From Aliiroseovarius sp. M344 (lineage in GTDB: Bacteria > Pseudomonadota > Alphaproteobacteria > Rhodobacterales > Rhodobacteraceae): a stretch of 64,000 bases of DNA. The notes under the pieces are model-generated. The model was not told where the DNA came from. It saw nothing but the letters and a program-made list of their open reading frames with translations, and made no database searches. The translations under genes were made by a program, and so were the position numbers. The stretch spans positions 124,001 to 188,000 of the forward strand of contig NZ_CP081153.1 of the NCBI RefSeq assembly GCF_025140835.1, read 5' to 3'. This document shows positions 17,048-25,876 of this stretch, piece by piece (the stretch's first letter is position 1; each line of letters opens with the position of its first letter).

Positions 17048-19324
17048 ATGGCATTGGACAACAAAAGCGCTGATAAACGTCAGGAAGCACTGGATTATCA
17101 CGAGTTTCCGAAACCCGGAAAACTGGAAATCCGCGCCACGAAACCGATGGCCACAGGGCGCGATCTGTCGAATGCCTATAGTCCCGGAGTGGCCGAGGCA
17201 TGCCTTGAGATCGAAAAGAACCCCGGAGATGCCGCACGCTATACGTCGAAGGGCAACCTTGTCGCCGTGATCTCAAACGGCACGGCGGTTCTGGGCTTGG
17301 GCAATATTGGTGCACAAGCCTCAAAACCGGTGATGGAAGGCAAGGCGGTTCTGTTTAAGAAATTCGCGGGCATTGATTGCTTTGACATTGAGGTGAACGA
17401 AACCGATCCCGAAAAACTGGCCGAAATCGTTGCCAAGTTGGAACCCACGTTCGGGGCTGTGAACCTTGAAGATATCAAGGCGCCTGACTGCTTTCTGGTC
17501 GAGGAACTGTGCAAGCAAAAGATGAACATTCCGGTGTTCCACGACGATCAACACGGCACGGCGATTGTTGCCTCGGCGGCCGCGTTTAACGCGCTGATCG
17601 TGGCCGAAAAGAAAGTCGAAGATGTAAAGGTCGTCGCGCTTGGCGCAGGGGCTGCGGGCATTGCGTGTCTGAAAATGCTGATGGTGATGGGTGTTAAGAA
17701 AGAGCACATCACGATGCTGGATAGCAAAGGTGTGGTTCACACACTCCGCAATGATCTGAACCCGCAAAAGCAGGAATTCGCCCGCGACACCGATATGCGC
17801 ACGACCGATGACGCGATGGTTGGGGCGGACCTGTTTCTTGGCGTGTCTGGACCCGGTCTGCTGACCAAAGAAATGGTCGCTAAGATGGCGGATGATCCGA
17901 TCATCTTCGCGCTGGCAAACCCGACGCCGGAAATTATGCCCGAAGACGCGCGCGAGGTTGCTCCTCGGGCGCTGATCGCTACCGGCCGGTCTGATTACCC
18001 CAATCAGGTCAACAACGTGCTGTGTTTCCCGTTCATCTTCCGGGGCGCGCTGGACAGCGGCGCGACCGAGATCAATGACGAGATGAAACTGGCTTGTGTC
18101 GAGGCCATCGCCCGATTGGCACGCGAGACAACCTCGGCCGAAGTGGGTGTCGCCTACCGGGGCGAGCGTCTGACCTTTGGGCCGGACTACCTGATCCCGA
18201 AACCGTTTGATCCGCGTTTGTTGCCGACGATTGCGACAGCGGTGGCGCGGGCGGCCATCGATTCTGGTGTTGCGACGCGTGAACTTGATTTGGACGAGTA
18301 CAAAACCACACTTCAAGGCGAGGTTTTCCGGTCCTATTCGATCATGCGGCGGGTGTTCGATGCCGCCCGTGCAGCCAAACGACGGATCGTCTTTGCCGAA
18401 GGCGAGGATGAACGCATATTGCGCGCGGCTCAGTCCATGGTCGAAGAAGGGGTTGATACCCCGATCCTGATCGGTCGACCCGAAGTGGTTGAGGCACGGC
18501 TTGAACGCGAAGGGCTAAAGATACGTCCGGGGAAGGATTTCGAGCTTGTGAACCCGGAAAACGATCCGCGCTATCGCGACTATTGGGAAACCTATCACAG
18601 CGTCTTGGCGCGCAAAGGCGTCACGCCCGATCTGGCGCGTGCCATCCTGCGTACCAACACCACGGCAATCGCCGGTGTTATGGTGCGGCGTGGTGAAGCT
18701 GACAGCATGATTTGTGGCACATTTGGCGAGTTTCGCTGGCATCTGAACTATGCCACCAGCCTGCTGGCAGAAGGCGAGCTTCACCCGATCGGTGCGCTGT
18801 CTTTGATGATCTTGGATCAGGGGCCGCTGTTCGTAGCGGATACTCATGTGAACATCACGCCAGATGCGCAGCAATTGTCTGAAATCGTCGTTGCGGCTGC
18901 ACGCCATGTGCGCCGCTTCGGGATCGAACCACGCGTCGCGCTGTGTTCGGGATCCCAGTTCGGCAACCTGGACAGCGCCTCGGGCCGGGCCATGCGCGGT
19001 GCGTTGGACATTCTGGATACCCTGCCACTGAATTTCGAGTACGAGGGCGAGATGCACACCGATGCGGCCCTTGATCCCGATCTGCGCGAACGGCTGTTCC
19101 CCGGCGGAAGGTTGACCGGCAAGGCGAATGTGCTGGTCTATGCCAATTCGGATGCGGCCGGTGCCACGCGCAACATCCTGAAATCCGTCGCGGGTGGACT
19201 TGAGGTTGGACCGATACTGATGGGAATGGGCAATCGGGTGCACATCGTTACCCCTTCAATCACCGTGCGCGGATTGCTGAACACCGCGGCATTGGCCGGA
19301 TCGGCGGTGTCCAGCTATGGCTGA
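17048..19324 (+). CDS. maeB: NADP-dependent malic enzyme with C-terminal phosphotransacetylase-like domain (MaeB)
   Basis: MaeB decarboxylates malate to pyruvate with NADP reduction. The 758-residue chimera has the malic-enzyme half (residues about 1-430: DLSNAYSPGVAEACLEI, GLGNIGAQASKPVMEG, FHDDQHGTAI, VALGAGAAGIACL). The PTA-like half follows (about 440-758: RIVFAEGEDERILRAA, VNITPDAQQLSEI, GMGNRVHIV) and in other MaeB proteins serves regulation rather than acetyl transfer. GGAGGAG sits 9 bases before the ATG at 17048. Its position after bhcD suggests that carbon entering as oxaloacetate/malate can be drawn to pyruvate, which is an inference. Confidence 0.93.
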   Translation: MALDNKSADKRQEALDYHEFPKPGKLEIRATKPMATGRDLSNAYSPGVAEACLEIEKNPGDAARYTSKGNLVAVISNGTAVLGLGNIGAQASKPVMEGKAVLFKKFAGIDCFDIEVNETDPEKLAEIVAKLEPTFGAVNLEDIKAPDCFLVEELCKQKMNIPVFHDDQHGTAIVASAAAFNALIVAEKKVEDVKVVALGAGAAGIACLKMLMVMGVKKEHITMLDSKGVVHTLRNDLNPQKQEFARDTDMRTTDDAMVGADLFLGVSGPGLLTKEMVAKMADDPIIFALANPTPEIMPEDAREVAPRALIATGRSDYPNQVNNVLCFPFIFRGALDSGATEINDEMKLACVEAIARLARETTSAEVGVAYRGERLTFGPDYLIPKPFDPRLLPTIATAVARAAIDSGVATRELDLDEYKTTLQGEVFRSYSIMRRVFDAARAAKRRIVFAEGEDERILRAAQSMVEEGVDTPILIGRPEVVEARLEREGLKIRPGKDFELVNPENDPRYRDYWETYHSVLARKGVTPDLARAILRTNTTAIAGVMVRRGEADSMICGTFGEFRWHLNYATSLLAEGELHPIGALSLMILDQGPLFVADTHVNITPDAQQLSEIVVAAARHVRRFGIEPRVALCSGSQFGNLDSASGRAMRGALDILDTLPLNFEYEGEMHTDAALDPDLRERLFPGGRLTGKANVLVYANSDAAGATRNILKSVAGGLEVGPILMGMGNRVHIVTPSITVRGLLNTAALAGSAVSSYG

Positions 19325-19357
19325 TCAGCCGGTTTTCAAGCCGCACTAAAAGAAAAG

Positions 19358-19385
19358 GGCGCGCCGAGATGGGCGCGCCTTTTTT
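19358..19385 (+). terminator. rho-independent terminator of maeB
   Basis: Two GGCGCGCC octamers (19358-19365 and 19372-19379), each self-complementary, form an 8-bp stem with a 6-base loop followed by six T. It lies 34 bp after the maeB stop. The rest of the gap up to 19617 (about 230 bp) shows no credible gene or RNA. It contains only a GC-rich near-palindrome around 19580-19600 beyond the permease stop. Confidence 0.9.
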
Positions 19386-19617
19386 GCTTGCCCCGTCAAG
19401 CGTCGGATCACTTGCGCCGTTTGCGTGGCGGGATCAGGTCGGTGATCGTGCGGCATCTGCCCACATGGTTTGTGTTCAATTCGTGAGAGGAGGGCGAAAC
19501 GGAAGCATACGTCCCCATCAGGGGCAGCAGTTTGCAGCGGTTTCAGTCCGTGATTGCGGTCATCTTTGGTGGCCCGGACGCCCCCCTAAGGGGACGACCG
19601 AAAATCATTTCTTAACC

Positions 19618-21048
19618 CTAGTCGTCGCGTGACAGTGACCCGCGACCATGTCCGGCCATACCGCCCGAGACTTCCTCGGTCGATTCCCCGGCCAGTTCTT
19701 CTGGCAGGATCAAGTTCAAGACGATGGCGATCAACGCGGCAGGCAACAGGCCCGACGTCAGAAGAATGCGCGCGGTGTCGGGCATGTGCTGAAGCGCACC
19801 CGGCTCCAGTTGCAGACCCAGACCGATCGACAGGGCAATCGCGAAGATCACCATGTTGCGACGGTTCCAGTCCACGTCTGACAGCATCGAGATACCGGCG
19901 GCCACAACCATACCGAACATAACGATCACGCCGCCGCCCAGCACCTCGATGGGCACTGTGCGGATGACACCGCCGACTTTCGGGACAAGACCACAAATGA
20001 TCAGGAAGATTGCGCCGCAAGTCACAACGTGGCGGCTCATCACGCCGGTCATGGCGATCAGGCCGACGTTCTGGCTGAACGAGGTGTTCGGGAACGCGCC
20101 AAACATACCAGCAACAGCAGTGCCAATACCATCGGCATAGGTCGCACCCTGAATTTCCTCGTCTGTCGCTTCGCGGCCTGCACCACCTTTGGTGATCCCG
20201 GACACGTCGCCAACAGTCTCAATCGCCGAAATGAATGCCATCAGGCAGAAGCCGATGATGGCCGCTGCCGACAGTTCGAACCCATACTTGAAGGGCATCG
20301 GCAGGGCGAAGGCGCTGGCGCGGCTCCACGAGGTGGCGATGGCCTCAATCGACAACATGCCAACCATGATCGAATAGATGTAACCAACAACCAGACCAAT
20401 CAGCACGGCCGAGATCGACAACATGCCTTTGGTGAAAAATTTCAAACCCAGTGTCACGAAGATCACCACCAGTGCAGCCGACCAGTTCAGTAGCGAGCCA
20501 TATTCAGGGGTGCCAATCGCTGGAACGCCACCGGCAGCGTACTGAATGCCAACCTTCACCAGCGCCAGACCGATCATGGTCACGACCAGCCCGGTCACAA
20601 GCGGCGGCAAGGCGAAGCGTATCTTGCCGATGAATGTGCCAAGGAAGGCGTGGAACAGGCCACCAATGATCACACCGGTAAACAGCGCGGCCAGCGCGTC
20701 AACGCCTTTGCCCGCCACAAGCGGGATCATGATGGGCAGGAACGCGAAGGACGTCCCTTGCACGATAGGCAGTGCCGCGCCAACTGGGCCAAGCGTGATG
20801 GTTTGCAGCAAGGTTGCAACCCCGGCAAACAGCATCGACATCTGGATCAGATACAAGAGCTCAGGAAAGTCCGGGCTGTTCGATCCGAAGCCGAAACCGG
20901 CGGCACCTGCGACGATGATCGCGGGCGTGACGTTCGAGACGAACATCGCCAGGACATGCTGGATACCCAGCGGGATGCCTTTGGCAAGCCCCGGAAAATA
21001 GTTTGGATCCCGCAGTTGTTCTGCGGTTCCTATTGAGTTGTCAGCCAT
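19618..21048 (-). CDS. NCS2-family purine (uric acid/xanthine) permease
   Basis: This 476-residue transporter has about 14 hydrophobic segments and the nucleobase-ascorbate (NCS2) signatures. These are an early QHVLAMFVSNVTPAIIV, an SAIETVGDVSGITKGG segment with the substrate-binding Glu of TM8, and FPNTSFSQNVGLI (the QN-x-G motif of TM10). NTSFSQNVG is the pattern of the xanthine/urate branch rather than the uracil branch. The ATG at 21048 has GGAGG upstream, and an ATG five codons earlier overlaps that ribosome site. It is co-directional with allA and puuE-uraD and 48 bp after allA, so it probably supplies xanthine or urate to the pathway. Confidence 0.88.
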   Translation of the reverse strand: MADNSIGTAEQLRDPNYFPGLAKGIPLGIQHVLAMFVSNVTPAIIVAGAAGFGFGSNSPDFPELLYLIQMSMLFAGVATLLQTITLGPVGAALPIVQGTSFAFLPIMIPLVAGKGVDALAALFTGVIIGGLFHAFLGTFIGKIRFALPPLVTGLVVTMIGLALVKVGIQYAAGGVPAIGTPEYGSLLNWSAALVVIFVTLGLKFFTKGMLSISAVLIGLVVGYIYSIMVGMLSIEAIATSWSRASAFALPMPFKYGFELSAAAIIGFCLMAFISAIETVGDVSGITKGGAGREATDEEIQGATYADGIGTAVAGMFGAFPNTSFSQNVGLIAMTGVMSRHVVTCGAIFLIICGLVPKVGGVIRTVPIEVLGGGVIVMFGMVVAAGISMLSDVDWNRRNMVIFAIALSIGLGLQLEPGALQHMPDTARILLTSGLLPAALIAIVLNLILPEELAGESTEEVSGGMAGHGRGSLSRDD

Positions 21049-21096
21049 GTGGTTTCCTCCCATTTAGACTGTTCGCGCTAGGCCCCTGTTTCTTTG

Positions 21097-21597
21097 TCAG
21101 GGTGCCTTAGTTACTGTTTCGACAACAAAAGGGTCGTCGAACCAATGTTCTTGCAGGTTGGGTCCGTCGCCTATGCGGTCAATGACGATGAACCGTCCTG
21201 GTTTTTCGACGGGGGCGAGCACACCGTGCCAAACGCCCCGTAAAAGATTGACGGATTGGCCGGGCTGCGACACGAAGGCCTTCAGGTTCACCGGCGATCC
21301 ATCCTGATCCTCGGCGACGATAACCAGCATCGGCACGCCGGACACGGGAATGAACGCCTGACTTCCGTCGGGGTGACGTTCGACCATGTCGACCACATGC
21401 GGAAACTGCCGCGCCTTGGCGTCAAACAGACTTATCCCGGCGCGCCCGTCGGTAAAATCTAGACGCGCCAGATCGTGATGACGCCCGCACATGCCTTGAT
21501 TGATCAGCTTGTCCGGCACGCCTGAGACCTCGATCACATCACCGAACGGGGCAAAAGCGGCAGCAGTCAGGGGCTGCGAGGACAACACACGGCTCAT
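21097..21597 (-). CDS. allA: ureidoglycolate lyase
   Basis: AllA splits (S)-ureidoglycolate into glyoxylate and urea, the last step of purine-ring degradation and the point where carbon can enter the bhc pathway. The 166-residue cupin-like protein has family segments AFAPFGDVIEV, FPHVVDMVERHPDGSQAFIPVSG, FVSQPGQSVNLLRGVWHGVLAPVE and FIVIDRIGDGPNLQEHWF. The start overlaps the puuE-uraD stop by 4 bp (ATGA), so translation is coupled. With AllE at 10709 it completes the ureidoglycine-to-glyoxylate segment. Confidence 0.92.
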   Translation of the reverse strand: MSRVLSSQPLTAAAFAPFGDVIEVSGVPDKLINQGMCGRHHDLARLDFTDGRAGISLFDAKARQFPHVVDMVERHPDGSQAFIPVSGVPMLVIVAEDQDGSPVNLKAFVSQPGQSVNLLRGVWHGVLAPVEKPGRFIVIDRIGDGPNLQEHWFDDPFVVETVTKAP

Positions 21598-23009
21598 GGC
21601 AGCAGGTCCTTCAAACGGAACTGGGCGATCCGCTCGACTTGTCGGCAGGCCTCGGCAAATTCGGTGTCGCGGTCATTGTCGATACGCTGTTGGAAATTCG
21701 CAACGATCGAAGCCTTGTCATGATCGCGCACCGCAATGATGAAGGGAAACCCGTGCTTGCCCACATAGGTGGTGTTGAGCTTGGTAAAGGTCTTGCGCTC
21801 TTCATCCGTGAGGTAATCCAACCCGGCACCAGCCTGCTCGGATGTGCTTTCCGCCGTCAGCTCGCCCGCGGCAGCCAGCTTCCCCGCCAGATCGGGGTGC
21901 GCTGTTAGAACACCAAGGCGCTCTTCTTCGGACGCGGTGCGGAAGATACGGGATAGGGCGTTGTGGACGCCCGCCGCACTGTCATGGGCGGGGCCAAGCT
22001 CCAGATCAAAGGCGCGTTCGGCGATCCAGGGGGAATGCTCAAAAATCGAGCCGTAAAGCGACACAAACCGCGCCTTGTCCATCTGGCTCGGGCGCTCGAA
22101 GCGCTTGGGCGGATGGGTTATCGCCCAGTGGTCAGCAATGTCGATCCGGCGTGGACACCAGACGCTGTCATGGGCCTGAATGTGGTCGATAAATCGCTTC
22201 AATCCGGCGATTTTGCCCGGGCGACCCACAAGCCGACAGTGCAGTCCGATGGTCATCATCGCAGGACGTCCGGCTTCACCTTCGGCATAGAGCGTATCGA
22301 ATGCGTCAGTCAGATAGCGGCCAAAATCGTCACCTGTCACCCAACCCGGAGCGGTGGCGAACCGCATGTCGTTGGCTTCCAGCGTATAGGGAATGATCAG
22401 TTGATCACGGTCGCCGACCTTTAGCCAATAGGGCAGGTCATCGTCATAGGTGTCAGACACATAAGCAAAGCCACCTTCTTCGGCAGCCAGTCGCACAGTG
22501 TTTTCCGAACAGCGCCCGGTATACCAGCCGCGCGGACGTTCGCCCACAACCTCGGTGTGCAAACGGACAGCTTCGGCAATGGCGGCACGCTCAGCGTCTT
22601 CGGGCATGTCTTTATGTTCGATCCATTTCAAGCCGTGGCTGGCAATCTCCCAGCCCGCGTCTTTCATGGCCTGTACCTGCTCTGGGCTGCGCGACAGGGC
22701 ACGCGCAACGCCATAAATGGTCAGCGGAATATCCGCGCCTGTGAACAGGCGGTGCAAACGCCAGAAGCCGGCGCGCGCGCCGTATTCATACATGCTTTCC
22801 ATGTTCCAGTGACGTTTGCCGGGCCATGGGGCAGCGCCGGGAATGTCGGACAAAAAAGCCTCGGATGCGTCGTCGCCGTGAAGTACGCAATTCTCTGCGC
22901 CTTCTTCGTAGTTCAGCACAAACTGCACCGCGACTTTGGCATCGCCCGGCCACTGCGGATGGGGCGGGGTTGGGCCGTGGCCGCGCATATCACGAGTGTA
23001 GCGTGTCAA
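21594..23009 (-). CDS. puuE: bifunctional allantoinase (PuuE) / OHCU decarboxylase (UraD) fusion
   Basis: This 471-residue protein joins two enzymes of consecutive purine steps. Residues about 1-300 are a cofactor-independent PuuE allantoinase of the polysaccharide-deacetylase fold (DMRGHGPTPPHPQWPGDAKVAVQFVLNYEEGAE, WEIASHGLKWIEH, GWYTGRCSENT). It opens allantoin to allantoate. Residues about 310-471 are 2-oxo-4-hydroxy-4-carboxy-5-ureidoimidazoline decarboxylase (FVSLYGSIFEHSPWIAERAF, LTAHPDLAGKLA, STSEQAGAGLDYLTDEE, KHGFPFIIAVRDHDK), which makes (S)-allantoin. The fusion would channel allantoin between its own domains. It is the first gene of the puuE-allA-permease transcript and divergent from hiuH. 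Confidence 0.93.
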   Translation of the reverse strand: MTRYTRDMRGHGPTPPHPQWPGDAKVAVQFVLNYEEGAENCVLHGDDASEAFLSDIPGAAPWPGKRHWNMESMYEYGARAGFWRLHRLFTGADIPLTIYGVARALSRSPEQVQAMKDAGWEIASHGLKWIEHKDMPEDAERAAIAEAVRLHTEVVGERPRGWYTGRCSENTVRLAAEEGGFAYVSDTYDDDLPYWLKVGDRDQLIIPYTLEANDMRFATAPGWVTGDDFGRYLTDAFDTLYAEGEAGRPAMMTIGLHCRLVGRPGKIAGLKRFIDHIQAHDSVWCPRRIDIADHWAITHPPKRFERPSQMDKARFVSLYGSIFEHSPWIAERAFDLELGPAHDSAAGVHNALSRIFRTASEEERLGVLTAHPDLAGKLAAAGELTAESTSEQAGAGLDYLTDEERKTFTKLNTTYVGKHGFPFIIAVRDHDKASIVANFQQRIDNDRDTEFAEACRQVERIAQFRLKDLLP

Positions 23010-23064
23010 CTCGGGGTCTCCTCATTTTCTTTCTTATACCTCAGAACAATTCTGGCGACTTTCT

Positions 23065-23100
23065 CATTATTTTTGAAAGAGCTTTTTGTCACTTCTCTAT
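23065..23100 (+). promoter_or_regulatory. putative hiuH promoter in the puuE/hiuH divergent spacer
   Basis: The 145-bp spacer is AT-rich. A TTGAAA hexamer inside ATTTTTGAAA (about 23068-23078) with a TATG-type element 17-18 bp downstream could drive hiuH. The decamer ATTTTTGAAA is identical to one in the bhcA promoter, although such AT-rich words are common. Confidence 0.3.
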
Positions 23101-23154
23101 GTATTGATTACAAAGCGCAGGACATTAATGGGATATCGCACAAGGAGACGCCGC

Positions 23155-23508
23155 ATGACCGGATATTTGACGACACATGTTCTGGACACCGCCCGGGGTT
23201 GCCCGGCGGAAGGGCTTGAGATCGACCTGTATCGCATCGATGGCGACAAGCGCGTTCATTTGCGCAGCCTCAAGACCAATGATGATGGGCGGACCGATGA
23301 GCAAATTCTGCCAGCCAGCGAATTTGCCCTTGGGACGTATGAACTGGTGTTCCATGCGGGCGCGTATCTGGATGCCACCGGAACCGCGCCAGAAGAACCG
23401 CGGTTCCTTGATGTGGTTCCGCTGCGCTTTGGGATGTCGCAAGAGGCGCATTACCACGTGCCGCTTCTGCTGTCGCCCTTTGGCTATTCGACTTATCGCG
23501 GCAGCTAG
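23155..23508 (+). CDS. hiuH: 5-hydroxyisourate hydrolase (transthyretin-like)
   Basis: HIUase hydrolyses 5-hydroxyisourate, the unstable product of urate oxidation, to OHCU. The 117-residue protein shows the transthyretin-related N-terminal motif [19 protein letters not shown], the internal [13 protein letters not shown] with a conserved Arg, [16 protein letters not shown] and the diagnostic C-terminal tetrapeptide YRGS. AAGGAGA precedes the ATG at 23155, and an upstream in-frame extension of 23 residues has no family support. There is no signal peptide, so the protein is cytoplasmic. Confidence 0.95.
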   Translation: MTGYLTTHVLDTARGCPAEGLEIDLYRIDGDKRVHLRSLKTNDDGRTDEQILPASEFALGTYELVFHAGAYLDATGTAPEEPRFLDVVPLRFGMSQEAHYHVPLLLSPFGYSTYRGS

Positions 23509-23518
23509 GCGGGCGTGA

Positions 23519-24424
23519 CTAGTCGGGCATTGCCGCTTGAATGTGATCTACCATGAAGTCGATGAACAGGCGGGCCTTCGGGTCCTGTCTGCGCCGGTGC
23601 ATATAAAGGCACGCCAACTGAATGGGCAGCGGCGGTTCATCGACCAGCACCGGCACCAGTCGCCCTTTGGCCAGATGATCCGAAATCTCAAACACCGCCT
23701 TCAGCACAATCCCCTGACCATCCAGCGCCCAACGGGTCAGTATCTCACCATGGTCGGATTCGAACGGGCCCGAAACGGTGACGCGCTTGACGCCATCCGG
23801 GGTTTGAAGTGGCCATTGGAACTCGGGCGCGCCCGGATAGCGCAGGTTCAGACAATCATGTTTATCGGTGCGCAACTCGTCGCTGGATGTCGGCATCCCG
23901 TGGGTTTTGATATAGTCCGGCGAGGCACACAACACCCGCGGGCAATCCGTGATTTTGCGAATGCGCAGATTGCTGTCTTCGGGCACACCCAAGAAGAAAG
24001 CGGCATCCAATCCTTCGGCTGCCAGATCAAGCTTTCGGTCAGAAGACCGTAAGCGGATGTTGATAAGTGGATAGGCTTCTTTGAATTTAGGCACGGCAGG
24101 CGCGATGAACCGTTGGGCGATGCCAATAGGTGCCGCCACGTGCAGCGTGCCGCGCGGCGATTGCGTGATATCGCTGATATCAGCCTCGGCCGCCTCGACG
24201 GCCTCAAGAATTTTGCAGGCGCCTTTGTAAAACGTGTTGCCCTGTTCGGTTGGGTTAAGAAGCCGCGTCGTTCGTTGAAACAGCCGTATTCCCAGATGCC
24301 CTTCAAGTTGCGATATGCGCGACGAAGCCACGGCCGCTGAGATGCGTAGATCGCGCGCGGCAGCTGACATGCTGCCCAATTCATAGACCCGCACAAAGGT
24401 TCTGATATTGTCCAGATAGGCCAT
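23519..24424 (-). CDS. LysR-family transcriptional regulator (paralogue 1)
   Basis: This 301-residue protein has the LysR N-terminal helix-turn-helix (IRTFVRVYELGSMSAAARDLRISAAVASSRISQLEGHLGIRLFQRTTR) and a substrate-binding domain starting near residue 90 (GTLHVAAPIGIAQRFIAP). It belongs to the DsdC/CrgA-like branch with C-terminal ACLYMHRRRQDPKARLFIDFM. It is divergent from puuD with a 102-bp spacer, so puuD is its most likely target. A purine intermediate would be a natural effector, but that is inference. It is clearly paralogous to the regulator at 26574-27509. Confidence 0.9.
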   Translation of the reverse strand: MAYLDNIRTFVRVYELGSMSAAARDLRISAAVASSRISQLEGHLGIRLFQRTTRLLNPTEQGNTFYKGACKILEAVEAAEADISDITQSPRGTLHVAAPIGIAQRFIAPAVPKFKEAYPLINIRLRSSDRKLDLAAEGLDAAFFLGVPEDSNLRIRKITDCPRVLCASPDYIKTHGMPTSSDELRTDKHDCLNLRYPGAPEFQWPLQTPDGVKRVTVSGPFESDHGEILTRWALDGQGIVLKAVFEISDHLAKGRLVPVLVDEPPLPIQLACLYMHRRRQDPKARLFIDFMVDHIQAAMPD

Positions 24425-24526
24425 AATTTTATTCTTCGATTTTTTTTGAAGCAGCTAGATACTTTTTCCTAATATACGATAATCAGGCAGTGAGCTACCT
24501 TTTGTAAAAGCTCGGAGGAACACCCT
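24425..24526. promoter_or_regulatory. divergent promoter region, LysR gene / puuD
   Basis: This 102-bp AT-rich spacer holds a CTTC...GAAG inverted repeat around a T-tract (about 24432-24450) and several TTTTTC/TTTTGAA words. Close to the puuD ribosome site, GAGC...TTTT pairs with AAAAGCTC. LysR proteins usually bind such divergent spacers. No unique T-N11-A box can be singled out. Confidence 0.35.
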
Positions 24527-25786
24527 ATGCAAGATCTTGCAATCATGTGGGACTGGCTGGCCTTTGCGGTCCGTTGGTTGCACGTCATCACAGCGATGGC
24601 CTGGATTGGCTCGTCCTTTTACTTTGTCGCGCTTGACCTTGGGTTGCGCAAAGCGCCGGACCTGCCCGTGGGTGCCCACGGCGAAGAATGGCAAGTGCAT
24701 GGGGGCGGGTTTTACCACATCCGCAAGTTTCTTGTGGCCCCGGAAAACATGCCCGAGCATCTGATCTGGTTCAAATGGGAAAGCTATACAACATGGTTGT
24801 CTGGTGCGGCGCTGTTGATGATCGTCTATTGGGTCGGGGGCGAGCTTTACCTGATCGATGCCGCAAAGGCCGATCTGGCGCTGTGGCAAGGGATCGTGAT
24901 CTCGGCAGTCTCGCTGTCGATCGGCTGGCTGGTCTATGACTTCTTGTGCAAATCGCAACTGGCCGAAAATCCGACCGTGCTGATGGTGCTGTTGTTCGTG
25001 CTGCTGGTGGCAATGGGTTATGGCTATAACCAGATCTTCACCGGCCGCGCGACGATGCTTCACCTTGGGGCTTTCACTGCGACGATTATGACCGCGAACG
25101 TGTTCTTCATCATCATGCCCAATCAGCGCATCGTGGTGAAAGATTTGCAGGAAGGCCGCACGCCGGATGCGAAATACGGCAAGATCGCCAAGCTGCGCTC
25201 GACCCATAACAACTATCTGACGTTGCCGGTGATCTTCCTGATGCTGTCCAACCACTATCCGCTGGCATTTGCCTCTGAGTACAACTGGATCATTGCTGCA
25301 TTGGTGTTTCTGATGGGTGTGTCGATCCGCCATTATTTCAACTCGAACCATGCAGGCACAAGCGACCCGAAATGGACATGGCTGGTAACAGCGGTGCTGT
25401 TCATCCTGATCATGTGGCTGTCCACAGCGCCTTTGGAAAATGACACACTGGAAGAGGCCGAAGCCCGTCCGTTGACTGCCACTGAGCAAGTCTTTGCAAA
25501 CGCCGAAGGGTTTGAGGAGGTGCAGGACATCATTCTGGGCCGCTGCTCCATGTGTCATGCGCGCGAGGTGTATTATGACGGCATCCGCCGCGCGCCAAAG
25601 GGCATCCATCTGGAAACCACAGGCGATATTACTCGCGCCGCACGTCAGATTTACATTCAGGCAGGTGTGACGGTTGCAATGCCGCCTGCGAATGTTTCGT
25701 TCATGGAAGACGAAGAGCGTAAGAAGGTTGTCGCGTGGTACCGCAATGCCGCCAAGGATTTGCCGTTCCATATCGCGTCGAACTGA
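24527..25786 (+). CDS. puuD: membrane urate oxidase PuuD with C-terminal cytochrome c domain
   Basis: PuuD is the bacterial integral-membrane urate-oxidising enzyme. It converts urate to 5-hydroxyisourate and passes electrons to its own cytochrome c domain instead of making hydrogen peroxide. The 419-residue protein has about eight membrane helices in residues 10-310 (RWLHVITAMAWIGSSFYF, HGGGFYHIRKFLVAPE, STHNNYLTLPVIFLMLSNHYP). A periplasmic c-type heme domain follows, with C340-SM-C343-H344 and probable axial Met in VAMPPANVSFM. The ATG is preceded by GGAGG. The next gene in the pathway, hiuH, lies just across the LysR gene. Confidence 0.93.
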   Translation: MQDLAIMWDWLAFAVRWLHVITAMAWIGSSFYFVALDLGLRKAPDLPVGAHGEEWQVHGGGFYHIRKFLVAPENMPEHLIWFKWESYTTWLSGAALLMIVYWVGGELYLIDAAKADLALWQGIVISAVSLSIGWLVYDFLCKSQLAENPTVLMVLLFVLLVAMGYGYNQIFTGRATMLHLGAFTATIMTANVFFIIMPNQRIVVKDLQEGRTPDAKYGKIAKLRSTHNNYLTLPVIFLMLSNHYPLAFASEYNWIIAALVFLMGVSIRHYFNSNHAGTSDPKWTWLVTAVLFILIMWLSTAPLENDTLEEAEARPLTATEQVFANAEGFEEVQDIILGRCSMCHAREVYYDGIRRAPKGIHLETTGDITRAARQIYIQAGVTVAMPPANVSFMEDEERKKVVAWYRNAAKDLPFHIASN

Positions 25787-25818
25787 GACCGTTCCGCCCA
25801 AATATCACCTTAGAGCAA

Positions 25819-25843
25819 GCCTCTGCACGGGCAGGGGCCTTTT
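25819..25843 (+). terminator. probable terminator after puuD
   Basis: GCCTCTGC (25819-25826) pairs with GCAGGGGC (25831-25838) with one wobble and a 4-base loop, followed by CTTTT. It lies 32 bp after the puuD stop and before the SDR gene. Confidence 0.6.
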
Positions 25844-25876
25844 GCGTGTCCGGAACCCGGGCCGTATGGTCAGGAT

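Noticed and set aside
17321-18316. 331-codon minus-strand open frame
   Set aside because: It is antisense to maeB, whose malic-enzyme motifs are intact. The minus translation is Arg/His-rich with no motifs.
19358-19379. Paired GGCGCGCC octamers as a special recombination or attachment site
   Set aside because: Their spacing, the following T-run and position after maeB are fully explained by a transcription terminator.
19386-19617. Possible small gene in the maeB/permease gap
   Set aside because: The short plus-strand frame has no ribosome site or recognisable composition and overlaps the permease 3' end.
24455-25801. 448-codon open frame on the minus strand
   Set aside because: It is antisense to puuD, which has clear membrane and heme motifs. 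The minus translation is His/Gln/Arg-rich without any domain and reflects high third-position GC.
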